Positions 1 to 9,996 of a DNA stretch of 64,000 nucleotides are shown one piece after another. The notes beneath the pieces were generated by a model that was not told the origin of the DNA, did not search any database, and saw only the letters and a program-made list of their open reading frames with translations. The DNA is from Colwellia sp. TT2012. GTDB lineage: Bacteria; Pseudomonadota; Gammaproteobacteria; Enterobacterales; Alteromonadaceae. The position numbers and the translations under genes were made by a program. Where the stretch lies: the NCBI RefSeq assembly GCF_001440345.1, contig NZ_LJYX01000021.1, forward strand, positions 646,406-710,405, read 5' to 3'. Positions within the stretch are counted from its first letter, which is position 1. Every line of letters starts with the position of its first letter.

Positions 1-208
1 CAGTATTGCCTTACCGACTAAAAACCCTTTTGATGATATGGTTTAATAGCCTTAGCGATGCAAGTGTTAGCTTGAAATTTGCTGAGCTAACACCTTAATT
101 TTACTCTTTGCTATCGTGTTAACTATTTACTTAGCATCTAGTTAGAAATCTAGAGCCGAGTCGCTAACGCCTCGCCATCGTTGCCAAAACAAAGACCAGG
201 ACAAATAT

Positions 209-1072
209 ATGACTCGGCTTAAAATCATCCTAATCACCATACTATCACTATTAGCTTTTGCCGCTAATTCACTGATAACACGCTTTGCCTTAGAAAAAAC
301 CAGCATAGATGAAGCAAGTTTCATTATGCTTAGAGTCGTTTCTGGCGCACTGTTCTTATGGCTATTTGTCACGATAAAAAATCATAAGGCACCGCTTCAG
401 TCAGGCAGCTGGCTCGCTGCTGCTGCCCTATTCATTTATGCGGTTAGTTTCACTTATGGTTACGGTTTAATCGCCGCGGGTACAGGCGCATTATTACTGT
501 TTGGCTCAGTACAAATAACCATGACACTTGTTGGCTACCGTGAAGGCGAACGACTGAATAGAGTACAATTAATCGGTTTTGTACTCGCGCTTGCTGGCTT
601 AGTGATATTAATGCTACCGGGTATACGGGCCCCTTCATTTATAGGTGCCTTATTAATGTGTATTTCTGGTATTGCTTGGGGTATTTATACACTGCAAGGT
701 CGAGGGGCAAGTGATCCCGCAGCAGCAACTGCAGGCAACTTTATCAAAGCAGCGCCAATGGCGATACTCTTATGGTTTATTGTCAACTTAGTCGATCACG
801 GCTCAATAAACTTAGATAGTACAGGAGCATTTTATGCGCTGTTCTCCGGCATTATTACCTCAGGCATGGGATACATTATTTGGTACAGTATATTGCCTGA
901 GCTTAAGGCGATTCAAGCCGCTGTTGTGCAATTAAGTGTGCCTATATTGGTCACTCTCGCGGGGGCTATGTTACTTAATGAAGCTATTACTCTACGCGTA
1001 GTGCTCGCATCCTGCGCTATATTGTCCGGTACCATTTTGGTATTAACTTGCAAAAAATCAAGCACAGCCTAG
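209..1072 (+). CDS. EamA/DMT-family transporter
   Basis: This is a 287-residue, very hydrophobic protein with about ten predicted membrane segments in two halves (about residues 5-135 and 147-280). That is the usual size and two-EamA-repeat layout of drug/metabolite transporters in the inner membrane. The first segment is followed by a conserved-looking asparagine/serine/arginine stretch (ANSLITRFAL) typical of EamA starts. The ATG follows an AGGA-type ribosome binding site in 'accaggacaaatat'. The substrate cannot be read from the sequence; family members export amino acids, purines or other metabolites. It stands alone, with about 550 bases before the next gene. Family assignment is firm; substrate is unknown. 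Confidence 0.85.
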   Translation: MTRLKIILITILSLLAFAANSLITRFALEKTSIDEASFIMLRVVSGALFLWLFVTIKNHKAPLQSGSWLAAAALFIYAVSFTYGYGLIAAGTGALLLFGSVQITMTLVGYREGERLNRVQLIGFVLALAGLVILMLPGIRAPSFIGALLMCISGIAWGIYTLQGRGASDPAAATAGNFIKAAPMAILLWFIVNLVDHGSINLDSTGAFYALFSGIITSGMGYIIWYSILPELKAIQAAVVQLSVPILVTLAGAMLLNEAITLRVVLASCAILSGTILVLTCKKSSTA

Positions 1073-1621
1073 TCAAAAAGTAACGCCTTTTCAAAATGCA
1101 AGTTAAAATTCATCAGAGATAAAATTCGTCTAATCATTATCTATTTAAGCTAATTTTAACGAGAATGAATAGTTGATTCCCCCGTTTTAATAAAGAGGTT
1201 ACCAAACATCTTTATTAAACATAAGCTAGCCATCATTGCTGTATTAAATTTGGCATTAACCCAATAAACCAGCATTATATTCGAAATAATTCTAAGCTAA
1301 GAGTATTTTGTTCTTAGTACACTTTTTACACATGCAATTTATTCTCACCTTCCCTTGAGCAAGCAATTTTACTGAACTTTTGTTAATGCAAAGTAACTGC
1401 TAGTCCAATTGTTATGCAACTTGTAATAGTTTGCAATCATATACTTGTGGATAATATACAATATAACATATATAAGTGTAATTGTACTTCTGTGTTGTTC
1501 TATTAAAAGCACCTGCTACTGACGAGTAAAAAGTACAACGGGAGTTCGTCAGGTTAAGGACTAAAACAAAAATAATATATAAAAACAAAACAATAGATGA
1601 AATTAAAACAGGTATAACAAA
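1073..1621. other. Long intergenic leader of the TonB receptor gene
   Basis: This 549-base AT-rich gap has no convincing gene. The part next to the receptor holds AT-rich promoter-like stretches around 1440-1480 and a possible leader hairpin, CTGACGA / TCGTCAG with a 20-base loop, at 1519-1552. A long upstream region is usual for regulated TonB receptors, but I could not assign a repressor site. Confidence 0.5.
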
Positions 1622-4618
1622 ATGAATAAATCAAATTTTAAGGCACGTAGAACATTAGCAGCTATCGCTGTTGGTACAGCATTAATGCTATCTATGCCAA
1701 GTGCTATGGCAGCAGATACAGGTGTGGTTAAAGGCCATATCATCAGTAATGCAGGCGATATTCTCAGCAATGCTACGATTACACTAAAACATAAAACTAA
1801 AGGATTAGTATTCACCGTTCAAACAAATGACAAAGGTAATTACTCATTACGTAATGTACCGGTTGGTCGATATGATATTACTATCACTAAAGATGGTTAT
1901 ACTGCTGCTATAGAATCAAATGTTAGCTTAAGAATCGGCCAACCAGTTATTATTGATAGCCAATTATTATCAGATTCAGCAAGTTCAGAAGAAATTGAAC
2001 GTATTGCCATTACCGGCAGCAGCATTCGCCGTGTTGATTTATCTTCATCAACTGGTGGAGTCACTTTTAATCAAGAAGATCTGGACAGAATGCCCGTCGA
2101 TAATGGTTTTGAAAATATTGCTATGCTAGCTCCAGGTACAGCAGCAGCCGGTGGTTCAAACTTTAAAGGTGCCTCAAGTTTTGGTGGTTCATCTTCAGCT
2201 GAAAATGCTTATTACTTAAATGGTCTTAATATTACTAATATTAAAACTGGTTTAGGTTCTTTATCAATACCATGGGAAGCGCTTGCTCAAACAGAAGTAA
2301 AAACCGGCGGCGTAAGTCCTGAATTTGGCGGCGCGTTAGGCGGCATTGTCAATGCGGTATCAAAGTCTGGTGATAACGAATTTAAATTTGGTGCTCAAGT
2401 ACGTTATGACCCATCATCTCTGCGTTCAACCCAAGACACTATTTATCTCGCTGGTGGTGAAGTGTCAGATGAAGGTGCTACTCAACAGGATAGCTTAGAT
2501 TTTACTGAAGCAAGAATTTGGGTAAGTGGTGCCTTAATCGAAGATACATTATTTGCCTATGCTTTATATGAACCACGTAAAGAAAAGCAGAGTTGGGCAG
2601 ATCAAACCACTACCACAGATCGAGTTAGAGAATCAGATCGTTGGTTTATTAAAGCTGATTGGTTTGCTACTGAAGACCATTCTTTTGGTTTTATGGCAAT
2701 GAACAACAAGCGTACTTGGACCAACAAAATTTACGCATACGATTCAGCAAATAATGTGGTCGGTGCTCGACGTGGCGTTGATTCACCAGGTGAGGATGGC
2801 GGTCAACTATATAGCGTTAACTATAATGGTTACCTTACTGATAACTTCAGTGTTAGTGCTGTAGTAGGTCGCGTAGTGGAAGAAGTGACAACCATCCCAG
2901 GTTCAACCGACCCGCTAGTTTGGGACTCAAGAGACGGCTGGAATAAACTAAGTGCTGAGACTGATGCCGAACTCACAGAGGAAGAATATACTCGTGACCA
3001 AGTACGTGTTGATTTTAATTTAGATCTAGAAGAACATGCTATTAGCTTTGGTGTTGATTATACCAATGTTGCCGTAGATTATTTAGCCTACCCAAATGGT
3101 GAAGGTGATGCTGCCGCTTGGTGGACAGTTCGTGTCGCTGGTGATGGTAGTATTTCAGGTGCGCCAGTAGGTGATGTTTATATTGAAAAACGGGTACGTA
3201 ATCGCTTTACTGACTCAGATGTAAGTCAATTAGCTTTTTATGTAAATGATTCTTGGCAAGCTACTGATAACTTGGTATTAAATATGGGTGTACGTTATAC
3301 CCAATCTAAAAATACCATGACCAGTGGCGAAGCGTATGTTGATTTTGATAATCAAATAGCACCACGTTTACAAGCAATATATGATTTAGCAGGTGATGGC
3401 ACGTCAAAAGTATATGCTACATTCGGTCGTTATTTCCAACCTGTTTCTGCAAACATGAACATTACTCAAGGTGGTTCGGCTACAGATCTTCTTGATTATT
3501 ATCGTACAGATCAACTAGATGCTGATGGTTATCACCCGGTTTTACTTGCTGATGGCTCACCAAGTCGTGGCGCAACATACCGTGATACCTATACCAGACA
3601 AGACAGTAGCAACTTAGCCGCTGGCGGCATTGCTTCTACGACATTAAAACCTATGTACTCTGATGAAATTACTATTGGTTACCAAAAAGAAGTATTTGAT
3701 ACTATGACTTTTGGTACCCGTGTTATCTGGCGTGAGCTAGGTCGCGGTGTAGAAGATAGTGATATCACTTCGCCACTTAATAAAAAGTTAGCTGAACTTG
3801 GTTTTGATGATGTTGGTGGTGTTTGGTTCTTACATAACCCTGGTGAGAGTTTAACCATAGAGCAAGACTTTGATGGCAATGCTGACAATGGTGTGGAATC
3901 AGTTACTTTATCAGCCGCTGAGATGATGTTACCTAAAATGGAACGTTATTATGGTGCATGGGAATTCACCCTTGATGGTTCAATCACGGATAGCTTCCGT
4001 ATTAACTCTTCTTATACCTACTCTAAAAACTGGGGTAATACTGAAGGTTTAGTTAAAACAGATAACAACCAAGCTGATCCAGGTTGGACTACTTCATATG
4101 ATTATGGCGATGTGATGGATCACGGTTATGGTTTATTACCAAATGATCATACTCATGTATTCAAACTAAATGGTAGTTACGATATTACTGAAGACTTAAT
4201 TTTTGGTTTTGTTTCAAGCATTAGTTCAGGTCGCCCACAAAGTTACCTTGGCCGTCATCCATTAAATGTTGATAGCTGTACTGCAGGTAATGTATGGGAC
4301 GCCTGTGAAGGTTATTACGGTCACTCAAGCTTTTATGATGAAAATGAACAACCCGCCAAGCGTGGTACAAAAGGTAATTTAGATTGGGTAACTAATATTG
4401 ATTTATCATTGACTTATATGACTGAACTAATGGGTAGTGATTTATCATTTAAAGCAACTGTTTATAACGTACTTGATAGTGATTCAACAACGAACATTAT
4501 TGAAACTAGAACACATGACGATGCAGATGGTAATTTTGGTCTTAACCCTGAATATGGTCGTGTTACTGACCGTCAAACAGAGCGTTATGTTTCTTTTGTT
4601 GCCCGTTACGAGTTTTAA
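1622..4618 (+). CDS. TonB-dependent receptor with N-terminal carboxypeptidase-like regulatory domain
   Basis: This is a 998-residue outer-membrane receptor. The signal peptide is about residues 1-31, ending at SAMAAD. A carboxypeptidase-regulatory-like beta domain (about 33-115; GNYSLRNVPVGRYDITI) precedes a plug domain (about 125-245), then a long beta-barrel ending in the C-terminal phenylalanine (ARYEF) that is typical of Omp85-assembled barrels. Such receptors take up scarce ligands using TonB energy. The Oar/CarbReg-type architecture is common in marine Alteromonadales, often for peptides or polysaccharide fragments, but nothing here fixes the ligand. The gene is monocistronic, with a strong terminator just downstream. 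No partner enzymes or TonB/ExbBD genes lie beside it, so its role cannot be taken from context. Confidence 0.9.
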   Translation: MNKSNFKARRTLAAIAVGTALMLSMPSAMAADTGVVKGHIISNAGDILSNATITLKHKTKGLVFTVQTNDKGNYSLRNVPVGRYDITITKDGYTAAIESNVSLRIGQPVIIDSQLLSDSASSEEIERIAITGSSIRRVDLSSSTGGVTFNQEDLDRMPVDNGFENIAMLAPGTAAAGGSNFKGASSFGGSSSAENAYYLNGLNITNIKTGLGSLSIPWEALAQTEVKTGGVSPEFGGALGGIVNAVSKSGDNEFKFGAQVRYDPSSLRSTQDTIYLAGGEVSDEGATQQDSLDFTEARIWVSGALIEDTLFAYALYEPRKEKQSWADQTTTTDRVRESDRWFIKADWFATEDHSFGFMAMNNKRTWTNKIYAYDSANNVVGARRGVDSPGEDGGQLYSVNYNGYLTDNFSVSAVVGRVVEEVTTIPGSTDPLVWDSRDGWNKLSAETDAELTEEEYTRDQVRVDFNLDLEEHAISFGVDYTNVAVDYLAYPNGEGDAAAWWTVRVAGDGSISGAPVGDVYIEKRVRNRFTDSDVSQLAFYVNDSWQATDNLVLNMGVRYTQSKNTMTSGEAYVDFDNQIAPRLQAIYDLAGDGTSKVYATFGRYFQPVSANMNITQGGSATDLLDYYRTDQLDADGYHPVLLADGSPSRGATYRDTYTRQDSSNLAAGGIASTTLKPMYSDEITIGYQKEVFDTMTFGTRVIWRELGRGVEDSDITSPLNKKLAELGFDDVGGVWFLHNPGESLTIEQDFDGNADNGVESVTLSAAEMMLPKMERYYGAWEFTLDGSITDSFRINSSYTYSKNWGNTEGLVKTDNNQADPGWTTSYDYGDVMDHGYGLLPNDHTHVFKLNGSYDITEDLIFGFVSSISSGRPQSYLGRHPLNVDSCTAGNVWDACEGYYGHSSFYDENEQPAKRGTKGNLDWVTNIDLSLTYMTELMGSDLSFKATVYNVLDSDSTTNIIETRTHDDADGNFGLNPEYGRVTDRQTERYVSFVARYEF

Positions 4619-4656
4619 TAGTTAACGTTTAATAAAGATATTAGCTATCGCTAAAA

Positions 4657-4686
4657 TAAAAACCGCTCTTCTGAGCGGTTTTTTTA
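4657..4686 (+). terminator. Rho-independent terminator of the TonB receptor gene
   Basis: AACCGCTC-TTCT-GAGCGGTT hairpin followed by a run of seven T, 40 bases after the receptor stop codon. Confidence 0.9.
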
Positions 4687-4816
4687 TGACTTAATTTTAA
4701 TCACATATACTGTATTTTCCTTACCTAGGCAAAGCTCACCGATAAAGCTGTACATAAAACCAGTAAACGAATTATACTTAAGCAATTGTTGTTAATCACT
4801 AACTCTTGGATCGGGC

Positions 4817-6772
4817 TTGAAACTCTACATTGCCGAAAAACCTAGTTTAGGGCGCGCCATTGCCGCCGCCTTACAACTCTCTATTAAGGGAAGACATAAA
4901 AATCATAGAACCCATATCGAGCTCGGTAATGGAGATGTGGTTAGTTGGTGTATTGGTCATATTTTGGCGCAAGCCGATCCCGAAGATTATAATGCAGATT
5001 TAAAAAAATGGCGCATGGACACCTTGCCGATAGTGCCTGAGCAATGGCAATTAAAACCCATCAGCCGTACTCGCGCGCAACTGACTGTTTTACGTAAATT
5101 GGTAAAACAAGCCTCTGAGATTATTCACGCCGGCGATCCTGACCGAGAAGGACAATTACTGGTTGATGAAGTAATTGATTACTTTAAAGTATCAAAAAGC
5201 AAAAAGGCTAACATTAAACGCTTACTCATTAGCGATTTAAACTTACCGGCAGTTAAGCGAGCGCTTAACTCACTAAAACCTAACAGTGACTTTATGCCTT
5301 TATCTATTTCTGCTTTAGCGCGTTCTCGTGCTGATTGGCTTTATGGTATTAATCTAACGCGTGCTTATACCTTGCAAGGGCAAAAAACTGGTTATAACTC
5401 AGTATTGTCAGTGGGTCGTGTGCAAACACCTTTATTAGGTTTAGTGGTCAGGCGTGATCAAGAGATAGCCGCTTTTATTAGCAAACCTTTTTTTCAAGTA
5501 CAAGCCCACATTGCTTTAGAGGAAAATGAAGCTATTGCTTTTACCGCGAAATGGCAACCCAGTGATAGCTGTCAACCTTATTGCGATGAAGAAGGCCGAG
5601 TCTTGGTTAAAACCTTAGCGGAAAATGTTGTTAAGCGTATTGATAACCAACCAGCAAAGGTTAGTAAGCTTGATAGTAATGAAAAACAGCAAGCAGCGCC
5701 GTTACCCTTTAATTTGTCACAATTACAAATCAGCGCGGCCAAGCAGTTTTCCATGAATGCTAAATTGGTGCTTGATGTCTGCCAGGCCTTGTATGAAAGA
5801 CATAAATTGATCACCTACCCGCGCTCTGATTGTCGTTATTTGCCGAAAGAACAACTAAAACAAGCCAGAGGCATTGTTAATACTCTGGCGCAATCATCTT
5901 TACCTTGTAATAAACCCGCACAAGGGGCAAACACCGCTTTAGTAAGCAAAGCATGGAACGATAAAAAGATAACCGCCCATCATGCCATTATCCCTACCGA
6001 AAAATCACCGGAAAACATTAACTTAAATACCTTTGAAAAAAACATCTATTTGATGATTGTCCGCCAGTATTTAATACAGTTTTATCCTGCGTTTATCTAC
6101 CAGCAAACCAAAGTTACTTTACTCATCGCTGGTGGAGTTTTTATTAGCCAAGCTAAAATAGAGAAACAACAAGGCTGGCAGGTACTTTTCCCGATAAGTA
6201 AAAAATCGCTGACTGCAGATGAACAGGAACAAACGCTGCCACCTTTAACAAAAGGGCAAATATTACATTGCCAACAAGGGGAGCTACTAGAGAAACACAC
6301 TTCTCCACCACAATCGTTTACCGATGCAACCTTGCTTGCCGCCATGACAGGCATTGCGCGTTATGTCAGTGATCCGGCCATTAAAAAAGTATTAAAAGAC
6401 ACCGATGGCTTAGGTACAGATGCCACTCGCGCCGGCATTATTGATTTACTCTTTAAACGGGGATTTTTACAACGCCACGGCAAAGCTATTACCGCCACAG
6501 AAGTGGGCATAGCCTTAATTAACGCGCTACCTGAAATGGCTACCCTGCCCGATATGACAGCGCAATGGGAAGCTACACTCACCGCGATTAGTGAAAAAAA
6601 TGCCAGCTACCTAAGCTTTATGCAGCCCTTAACCAATACGGTTACCGAGATGGTCTATGGCGCCAGTCAGCAATCTTTTGCCGGTTTACCCAAGGTGGCT
6701 TTTAAACCGAAGCGCGGTAAAGGTAACTTTAAGAAGAAAACGGCAAAGAAGCCCGCTAAAAAATCTGGTTAG
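4817..6772 (+). CDS. topB: DNA topoisomerase III
   Basis: A 651-residue type IA topoisomerase, close to the 653 residues of E. coli TopB. The TOPRIM domain opens with YIAEKPS (catalytic-type Glu7) and carries the DPDRE metal site at 107-111. The active-site tyrosine is Y334 in LITYPRSD. The C-terminus is a lysine-rich tail (KKKTAKKPAKKSG) with no zinc fingers. The enzyme relaxes and decatenates DNA through a transient 5'-phosphotyrosine break in single strands. The start is a TTG at 4817, chosen because KLYIAEKPS is the conserved family N-terminus and no ATG precedes it in frame. It appears to be transcribed alone. Confidence 0.96.
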   Translation: MKLYIAEKPSLGRAIAAALQLSIKGRHKNHRTHIELGNGDVVSWCIGHILAQADPEDYNADLKKWRMDTLPIVPEQWQLKPISRTRAQLTVLRKLVKQASEIIHAGDPDREGQLLVDEVIDYFKVSKSKKANIKRLLISDLNLPAVKRALNSLKPNSDFMPLSISALARSRADWLYGINLTRAYTLQGQKTGYNSVLSVGRVQTPLLGLVVRRDQEIAAFISKPFFQVQAHIALEENEAIAFTAKWQPSDSCQPYCDEEGRVLVKTLAENVVKRIDNQPAKVSKLDSNEKQQAAPLPFNLSQLQISAAKQFSMNAKLVLDVCQALYERHKLITYPRSDCRYLPKEQLKQARGIVNTLAQSSLPCNKPAQGANTALVSKAWNDKKITAHHAIIPTEKSPENINLNTFEKNIYLMIVRQYLIQFYPAFIYQQTKVTLLIAGGVFISQAKIEKQQGWQVLFPISKKSLTADEQEQTLPPLTKGQILHCQQGELLEKHTSPPQSFTDATLLAAMTGIARYVSDPAIKKVLKDTDGLGTDATRAGIIDLLFKRGFLQRHGKAITATEVGIALINALPEMATLPDMTAQWEATLTAISEKNASYLSFMQPLTNTVTEMVYGASQQSFAGLPKVAFKPKRGKGNFKKKTAKKPAKKSG

Positions 6773-6784
6773 CACTGAAAGTAA

Positions 6785-7207
6785 CTAACTTAAGTTGCTT
6801 TTTAAAGCGCCAAGCAATGCGGTATAAATAGGGTCGCAAAACTCAATGACCTCGCCCTCATTAGATGAAGTAAAACTCGAGCTCCATTCAACTAAGGTAC
6901 CAGTTGTACTTTCAGATAACTTCACCACACCTAAGTAATTATCTACTGCAGTCTTAGCTAATGGGCCGGGTCCATCATCAACAGAATAAGAAAAAGTATA
7001 ATTATTGCCATCTAAGCATACTAAGGTTTCATGAAAGGCATCATTGAGAATTCTTTTAGCACCTAAGTCTGTGCCGCTAGTCTGACCCACTTTAACTAAG
7101 GAAGTGATCACGCCTTCCGCCCATGTCATATCATGAAAATCACGTATTTTTTGCCACACTGTGGCAACCGGTGTCGCAATTTCTATATTTTTATAACACT
7201 TACCCAT
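6785..7207 (-). CDS. SRPBCC-family (START-like) protein
   Basis: This 140-residue cytoplasmic protein has the pattern of the polyketide cyclase/SRPBCC fold. It starts with 'KCYKNIEIATPVATVWQKI', where the first strand leads into the 'VWQKIRDFHDMTWAEG' helix, then has alternating strands and a long C-terminal helix (DPIYTALLGALKSNL). Such proteins bind hydrophobic ligands in a deep pocket; the ligand is unknown here. A clear CAGGAG ribosome binding site precedes the ATG. It converges with topB with only 12 bases between the stop codons, and has no evident operon partner. Confidence 0.75.
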   Translation of the reverse strand: MGKCYKNIEIATPVATVWQKIRDFHDMTWAEGVITSLVKVGQTSGTDLGAKRILNDAFHETLVCLDGNNYTFSYSVDDGPGPLAKTAVDNYLGVVKLSESTTGTLVEWSSSFTSSNEGEVIEFCDPIYTALLGALKSNLS

Positions 7208-7422
7208 GAGCCAACTCCTGTTAGTTTACCGCTTTAACGCTAAGTTTATGCGATAACAAAATAGTTGCCAGTAAGGGCAAGATAAAATAGTCAGATGATA
7301 GCTTTCATACTATGCACGTCCTTAAATATTACTTTAGCGAACACTAAGCCATAGCCAAGTCTTCTCTATCGTCTCAGATTGTAATATCATCAAAATATTC
7401 TGATTAACCCCTAGAGAACAAG

Positions 7423-7899
7423 ATGATCATTTTGCAAAGTGCCATGGAAAAGAGCAACCTTTATAAAGTTGATGAGTTTGGCGTTAAAAACTATAACTAT
7501 GGCGCCATAGGCATGCTGTCATTAACTTTGTTTGCTTTGCTTAATGCTGGCTTGGGTTATGTGACGTTTCTCGCTGAAACTAGCGTCGCCAACTCACCAG
7601 TGAAAAATTATGCGGACGCTCTTTGGTTAATGTTAATGTCATCAACGACCATAGGTTTTGGTGATGTTTATCCAATAACTTTTATTGGTAGAGCAGCTGT
7701 TTTTGTGATGTTTATTTTGGGTGTCGGCATTTTAGCTGGCGCTGGTGCAGTATTTGCCAATAAGATTTTTGGCTTTGCTGATACCAATATCAAAAATAGA
7801 GAGCTACGAAAGCAAAATGAACAAATTATGCAGCAGAATATGGCGATCCATGCCAAGCTAGAGCAGCTAGAAAAGAAGTTAGAATTTCTTAACAAATAG
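7423..7899 (+). CDS. Two-TM potassium channel-like protein
   Basis: This 158-residue protein has the minimal K+ channel plan: TM1 at about 28-51, a pore helix and selectivity filter TTIGFGDVYP (filter residues about 76-81), TM2 at about 88-112, and a C-terminal coiled coil (about 122-157) rich in Lys, Glu and Gln. The filter reads TIGFGD, a normal K+ channel variant. No RCK/TrkA domain follows, so gating by a ligand domain is not indicated; the coiled coil probably helps form the tetramer. An alternative ATG eight codons in (MEKSNLYK) is possible. It is probably a monocistronic inner-membrane channel. Confidence 0.85.
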   Translation: MIILQSAMEKSNLYKVDEFGVKNYNYGAIGMLSLTLFALLNAGLGYVTFLAETSVANSPVKNYADALWLMLMSSTTIGFGDVYPITFIGRAAVFVMFILGVGILAGAGAVFANKIFGFADTNIKNRELRKQNEQIMQQNMAIHAKLEQLEKKLEFLNK

Positions 7900-7970
7900 A
7901 GCCGCTGTTAACCCTATTCTATCTCAGCTACTAACATTTAACTATCATCACTTTTTTTGCTGAATTCGTT

Positions 7971-8717
7971 ATGAAATACTATGTCGTTATATTCAGTTTT
8001 TTTTGCCCTTTAGTACTTGCCGACGTTAGTGAACTTAGCGGTGAACTCAGAATTGCCACCTACCTCGAACCTCCTTTTGTTGATTTAGTCGATAATCAAT
8101 TGGTTGGTCCAAACATAGAAATAGTAAAGTTATTAGCCAAGGCTCTCACACTAAAAGCGGTATTCGTACGTTGTCCATTTGCTCGTTGTTTGTCTATGAC
8201 GAAACGCGGTCAAACGGATATGATATTAGGTTTAAGAAACTTACCTGAACGACAAAAGGACCTAATATTTATTGAACCGCCTTTATTGGTACAACGGCAA
8301 CCATTGCGTTTTTTTACCTTGGCAACTAAAGAAATCGTAATAAATAATTTCGAGGATTTAAAAGATTTAATTGTCGGTACAATTCGTGGCGCCACCTATT
8401 ACCCCCAGTTTGATAACAACCAAACAATAAACAAAGTAGAAATAACCTCCAGAGAACAATTAGTCAAGATGCTACTGAAAGGTCACATTGATGTTATTTT
8501 AGAGCGAGAAGAGTCAATCGTACCGCTACTCCCTAAAACTGAATATCTACAAAAAATTGCTTTGGCAAATTACCAGTACGATAAAACCGTCAACAGCTAT
8601 ATTGCACTTTCAAGACATTCAGCCAATAGTCGCTATGCGGCTTTATTATCACAACATTTAGCGGTTGCGATAGAAAATGGTACCATTGACAGTATAAGAG
8701 CTAAATACTCTCACTAA
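7971..8717 (+). CDS. Periplasmic amino-acid-binding-like protein (SBP_bac_3 type)
   Basis: A 248-residue protein with an N-terminal signal peptide (about 1-17, cleavage before DVSEL) and the order of a family 3 solute-binding domain: LRIATYLEPPFVDLVDNQLVGPNIEIVKLLAKAL, then a central GTIRGATY lobe and a C-terminal helix. No ABC permease or ATPase lies nearby. Stand-alone members of this type are common in Alteromonadales, with unproven roles in signalling or sensing. The next gene begins 13 bases after its stop, so the two are probably cotranscribed. Confidence 0.75.
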   Translation: MKYYVVIFSFFCPLVLADVSELSGELRIATYLEPPFVDLVDNQLVGPNIEIVKLLAKALTLKAVFVRCPFARCLSMTKRGQTDMILGLRNLPERQKDLIFIEPPLLVQRQPLRFFTLATKEIVINNFEDLKDLIVGTIRGATYYPQFDNNQTINKVEITSREQLVKMLLKGHIDVILEREESIVPLLPKTEYLQKIALANYQYDKTVNSYIALSRHSANSRYAALLSQHLAVAIENGTIDSIRAKYSH

Positions 8718-8730
8718 AAAAGAGTCTAGG

Positions 8731-9894
8731 ATGACACGCACCACTACTTTATTGATCAGCATAATTACCATTATCTGTATTAGCGCAGTGATATTTTTTA
8801 TCCGCTTAGTACCAAGTGATAAATCATCAGACATAGCGGTTACTCTACCGATTAAGTTAACCAGTGAGTCTAATGAGATTGAACCAGTATCGGCTTACAA
8901 AGCTAATAACAAAGAGATAGCCAAAGAGATCAATGAAGTATCTTTGCCGAGTATAAGAGAGGATGAAAATTATATCCTTGCTTGTCAAACCAGCGTTGAT
9001 TACGAAGAAATATATAAAAACAATATTACAAAAGAAAAGCTCGACTATTATTATGATTATCTTGAAAAATCTAATACACCTGAGCATCAGCTCGCTGCTA
9101 TTTTATTTACTTCAGATACTCAACAAGATTCAAAGTTAAAATTGCTGCACGATTATCTTGAAGCGTATCCCAATAATAAATTAGCCTTAATCGATTTAAT
9201 TGGCCTTTGCTCTAACAATGTAGAGCATAGTGTTTGCAGTAACGTCTTATTCAACAGAGCCAGTCAAGTAGACGGTAACAATGGCGCACTTTGGCTACAA
9301 ATAGCCAACTTTCATGCTGCCAGTGGTAATAAACAAGCAACCTTGAACGCTATCAACAAGGTAAATAAAGCAAGTAACTTTAATGACTATTATTATCAAC
9401 ACCTTGCGCTCTTCATGCGTGCCTCAAAAGGTACTTTAGATATCAGTGATAATTTAAGAGCTATTGCAAGTCTTGGTTATCATGGAGCAATAGCTATACA
9501 TATTAGCGACATCACAAAGTTCTGTACTTCAACTGATAACTTGGCCAATAACAGAAAACACACATGTTTGGTATTAGGGAAAACATTAGAAGAAAGCGGA
9601 ACAAATCGAGTTCTCAATACCATAGGTCTAGCGATTCAAGAAGCAATTTATCAAACTGAAGGTAATGATGAGCTATCAACGAAAAGCAAAGCTAGAAAAG
9701 CAGCCTTTCATGACCCTATTGAATCAGTGCTTTTTAACAAAGCTGGAGAGTTGATGATTAGAGATCCGAAATTATTTCAATATTGGCTGAGTAATGCCGT
9801 TAATTATGGTGAGGTTAAAGCGGCTAATATGCTGATAGAAGAAGCTATTTCACTATCAAAAAATAGACATTATAACCCTTGCTCAATCGAATAA
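8731..9894 (+). CDS. Uncharacterised membrane-anchored protein with TPR-like helices
   Basis: I do not recognise a named family. The 387-residue protein has one N-terminal membrane segment (about residues 7-26) and then a soluble, probably periplasmic, domain. The region from about 110 to 250 reads as paired helices of TPR/Sel1 character (for example NGALWLQIANFHAASGNKQATLNAINKV). Several cysteines (about six) occur in the soluble part, which would fit disulfides in the periplasm. It follows the binding-protein gene by 13 bases and probably shares its transcript. The link between the two products is inferred only from spacing. Confidence 0.6.
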   Translation: MTRTTTLLISIITIICISAVIFFIRLVPSDKSSDIAVTLPIKLTSESNEIEPVSAYKANNKEIAKEINEVSLPSIREDENYILACQTSVDYEEIYKNNITKEKLDYYYDYLEKSNTPEHQLAAILFTSDTQQDSKLKLLHDYLEAYPNNKLALIDLIGLCSNNVEHSVCSNVLFNRASQVDGNNGALWLQIANFHAASGNKQATLNAINKVNKASNFNDYYYQHLALFMRASKGTLDISDNLRAIASLGYHGAIAIHISDITKFCTSTDNLANNRKHTCLVLGKTLEESGTNRVLNTIGLAIQEAIYQTEGNDELSTKSKARKAAFHDPIESVLFNKAGELMIRDPKLFQYWLSNAVNYGEVKAANMLIEEAISLSKNRHYNPCSIE

Positions 9895-9996
9895 AATATT
9901 GTGATAACAACTGCCAAATCTCAGCTAACTTTCAGCATCCAGATCACAAATCAGGTTTTACTATCTTCCTTACACCATCTAAGGTATAACAGCGCA

